Part shown: positions 5,714 to 7,121 of the stretch, one piece after another | Layout: every line of letters begins with the position of its first letter | Numbering within the stretch: the stretch's first letter is position 1 | Source: an uncultured Bacillota bacterium | Lineage (GTDB): Bacteria > Bacillota > Clostridia > Peptostreptococcales > Anaerovoracaceae | Assembly (NCBI GenBank): GCA_949287115.1 | Contig: CASEFF010000067.1 | Coordinates: 1-7,121, forward strand | DNA: 7,121 nt | Direction: 5' to 3' | Position numbers and translations under genes: made by a program | Notes under the pieces: model-generated | What the model saw: only the letters and a program-made list of their open reading frames with translations | The model's database searches: none | Told to the model about the DNA's origin: nothing

Positions 5714-6294
5714 ATCTTGAAGAGCTGCTTGAATACCTTGATCTTGATGACGGTAGCGAGTTTGAGTACTTCGAGGCCATGGCGGATCTTGTGGAGAGCG
5801 AGGACTATATAGACAGCGATGCGGTGTACGGCCTTTTTGAGAAAGCCGATATGACCGTAATTGAGGAGCTTTTGAACGATTACTTCGAAGACATACTGGA
5901 CGGACTTCCTGATGATTCGGGTGAGATATTCGCGTTGCTCCATCAGATAAAGCTGAGCCTTACGGGACTTGCGGCCGCTGCGGGCGAAGAGGAGGAGCTG
6001 AGACGGTTTACCGATGAATTCTGCCGTTTCCGCGACTGGTATTCCCACGGATCGGAAGTGCGTATGATGCCTGAAGACGGCGGCGAAGAGCTTTATGAGA
6101 CCGTCAGAGATGCCATAACCGCCTCGAGAGTTGAGAGCCTGGGCGGTGAGAAATACCGTTATGATTTCGAAAACGCGCTGGATTATGAGCTGGACAGCTA
6201 TACGGTGCCGTTTGCCGATCTGGCGGCAGCGGGAGATGATGACGAGGGAACGATAGTTTTCTCGCCTGATGACGGAGAGCCGGGCGATGAGTGA
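5710..6294 (+). CDS. Highly acidic protein of unknown function
   Basis: I do not recognise this 194-residue protein. It has about 57 Asp/Glu against about 11 Lys/Arg, a net charge near -46. There is no signal peptide or membrane segment, so it should be cytosolic. Residues 1-115 look mainly helical: acidic amphipathic stretches, then QIKLSLTGLAAAAGEEEELRRF-like helix at about 79-100. Residues 105-170 contain aromatic positions (RDWYSHG, KYRYDFENALDYELDSY). The last 25 residues are an Asp/Gly-rich, probably disordered tail. Only one Cys is present and no metal or nucleotide motif. The reading frame is supported by a strong ribosome binding site, the ATGA overlap with murI and the 8-nt overlap with the hydrolase gene. 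Position suggests a role linked to one of these neighbours, for example as a partner or inhibitor, but that is inference. Acidic residues run the whole length, so this is not a simple low-complexity tail. Confidence 0.82.
   Translation: MNLEELLEYLDLDDGSEFEYFEAMADLVESEDYIDSDAVYGLFEKADMTVIEELLNDYFEDILDGLPDDSGEIFALLHQIKLSLTGLAAAAGEEEELRRFTDEFCRFRDWYSHGSEVRMMPEDGGEELYETVRDAITASRVESLGGEKYRYDFENALDYELDSYTVPFADLAAAGDDDEGTIVFSPDDGEPGDE
6274..6279 (+). promoter_or_regulatory. Ribosome binding site of the MBL-fold gene
   Basis: GGAGAG ends 7 nt before ATG 6287, within the last codons of the acidic-protein gene. The alternative in-frame ATG at 6302 has no such site, so 6287 is preferred. Confidence 0.65.
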
Positions 6295-7121
6295 TATCGA
6301 TATGAAAAAGACCGGATCCGGATCGGCGCTGATGGAGTGGGACGATGTGTTCAATGTGTTCGGGGACGGCTTTGACAGGTTCAGCTTTCCTGCGGATGTG
6401 CAGCGGGTGACGGCCGGGTACGGAGGAGAGGCGCTGCTTGTATACGGCAGTGAAAAGACGGCCCTCATCGACTGCGGTATGGCCTACTGCGGTGAAAGGA
6501 TGACGGAAAATCTGGCGGAAAGACTGGCATCATCGGGACGTGAAAAGCTGGATTATATCATACTCAGCCATTCTCACTACGATCATATGGGAGCATTGCC
6601 GTATGTGAGGAGGAGATTTCCTGATGCGGTCGTATGCGGCAGCCGTCATTGCAGCGATATACTCGAAAGACCCAATGCCAGACGTCTGATAAAAGAGCTT
6701 GGTACGGCGGCGAGGGAGCTTTATGATCCGGAAAGCACGGAGGAAATACCCGTCGATGGTCTTTCTGTGGACATGATACTCGACGATGAAGGTGAGATAT
6801 CGCTCGGTAACGAGAAGATCATAGCGCTGGAAACGAAAGGACATACGGACTGCTCAATGAGTTTTGCGCTCGAACCGTGCGGACTGCTGTTTACGAGCGA
6901 GAGCACCGGCATGCTGGAAACTGCAAAGTACGTCCACACGCCGATACTGAAGGATTATCACGACGCCATGAGATCGCTGGAAAGATGCAGGAGTTACGGA
7001 GCACGTTATATATGTCTTCCGCATTTCGGTATGCTGCCTGAGTATTTCAATGAAAGGTACTGGGAGATGTTCGAGGAGGCGTGTCATGAGAAGCTGATGT
7101 TTGTAAGGGACATGGCGGAAA
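6287..7121 (+). CDS. Metallo-beta-lactamase-fold hydrolase, 3'-truncated by the window
   Basis: A reading frame of 278 complete codons runs from ATG 6287 off the right edge without a stop. The fold signature is clear: a beta-strand with LIDCG at 60-64, then SHSHYDHMG at 94-102, giving the HxHxDH metal site (H95, H97, D99, H100). GHTDCS at 185-190 carries H186, and LPHFG at 244-248 carries H246. The position that normally holds the bridging Asp reads FTSESTG (202-208), so E205 may replace it. The N-terminal 35 residues (MEWDDVFNVFGDGFDRFSFP region) precede the fold and are not a signal peptide. MBL-fold proteins include thioesterases, nucleases, lactonases and flavodiiron-type oxidases; nothing here selects one, and the RNase J/CPSF extra motifs are not seen. 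It overlaps the acidic-protein gene by 8 nt and probably shares the murI transcript. Confidence 0.87.
   Translation, partial: MSDIDMKKTGSGSALMEWDDVFNVFGDGFDRFSFPADVQRVTAGYGGEALLVYGSEKTALIDCGMAYCGERMTENLAERLASSGREKLDYIILSHSHYDHMGALPYVRRRFPDAVVCGSRHCSDILERPNARRLIKELGTAARELYDPESTEEIPVDGLSVDMILDDEGEISLGNEKIIALETKGHTDCSMSFALEPCGLLFTSESTGMLETAKYVHTPILKDYHDAMRSLERCRSYGARYICLPHFGMLPEYFNERYWEMFEEACHEKLMFVRDMAE

Noticed and set aside
5590..6468. A 292-codon open frame on the - strand across the murI end, acidic-protein gene and hydrolase start
   Set aside because: It runs antisense to three genes with overlapping starts and good ribosome binding sites. The protein has no domain I recognise and no start signal.
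1..7121. Search for CRISPR repeats, tRNA or rRNA genes, insertion sequences, attachment sites and toxin-antitoxin pairs
   Set aside because: I saw no regular direct repeats, no tRNA-like arms, no transposase or integrase motifs, and no small gene pairs. The acidic-protein and MBL pair was considered as a toxin-antitoxin-like unit, but the hydrolase shows no toxin signature and the genes extend the murI operon.

Overview
The window looks like chromosomal housekeeping DNA from a Gram-positive, clostridia-like member of the Bacillota. The evidence is strong GGAGG-type ribosome binding sites, mid-range base composition, frequent ATA and AGG codons, and family-level resemblance of PepF, NadK, RluA, MurI and an Rrf2 regulator to Bacillota homologues. 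A finer placement (for example Eubacteriales family XIII) would be a guess. There are eight protein genes, two of them cut by the window edges. I see no RNA genes, insertion sequences, CRISPR arrays or phage genes.

Left block (1-1165, + strand): the C-terminal NodB domain of a polysaccharide deacetylase, cut at its 5' side, is followed by an Rrf2-family regulator gene. The regulator has its own near-consensus promoter (608-636) and its proposed start is ATG 705. It carries three cysteines and a CxxH histidine that could hold an iron-sulfur cluster. A hairpin terminator at 1123-1164 lies between it and the next block, which is transcribed towards it, and probably serves both sides.

Middle block (1181-4743, - strand): an apparent operon runs pepF (oligoendopeptidase F, M3 zinc peptidase), then nadK (NAD kinase), then an RluA-family pseudouridine synthase. 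The gaps are 30 and 17 nt. A 17-bp perfect palindrome sits on the pepF stop codon.

Divergent intergenic region (4744-4879): it separates pepF from murI and holds a 48-nt imperfect inverted repeat (4794-4841). Beside it is an extended -10 box that could start the pepF transcript right at the repeat.

Right block (4880-7121, + strand): murI (glutamate racemase, D-Glu for peptidoglycan) overlaps by 4 nt a gene for a very acidic 194-residue protein I do not recognise. That gene overlaps by 8 nt a metallo-beta-lactamase-fold hydrolase that runs off the window. The overlaps and well-placed ribosome binding sites point to translational coupling. The acidic protein and the hydrolase, whose usual bridging aspartate appears to be glutamate, are the least explained part of the window. 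I found no convincing new multi-gene system; the best leads are this pair and the pepF/murI intergenic repeat.
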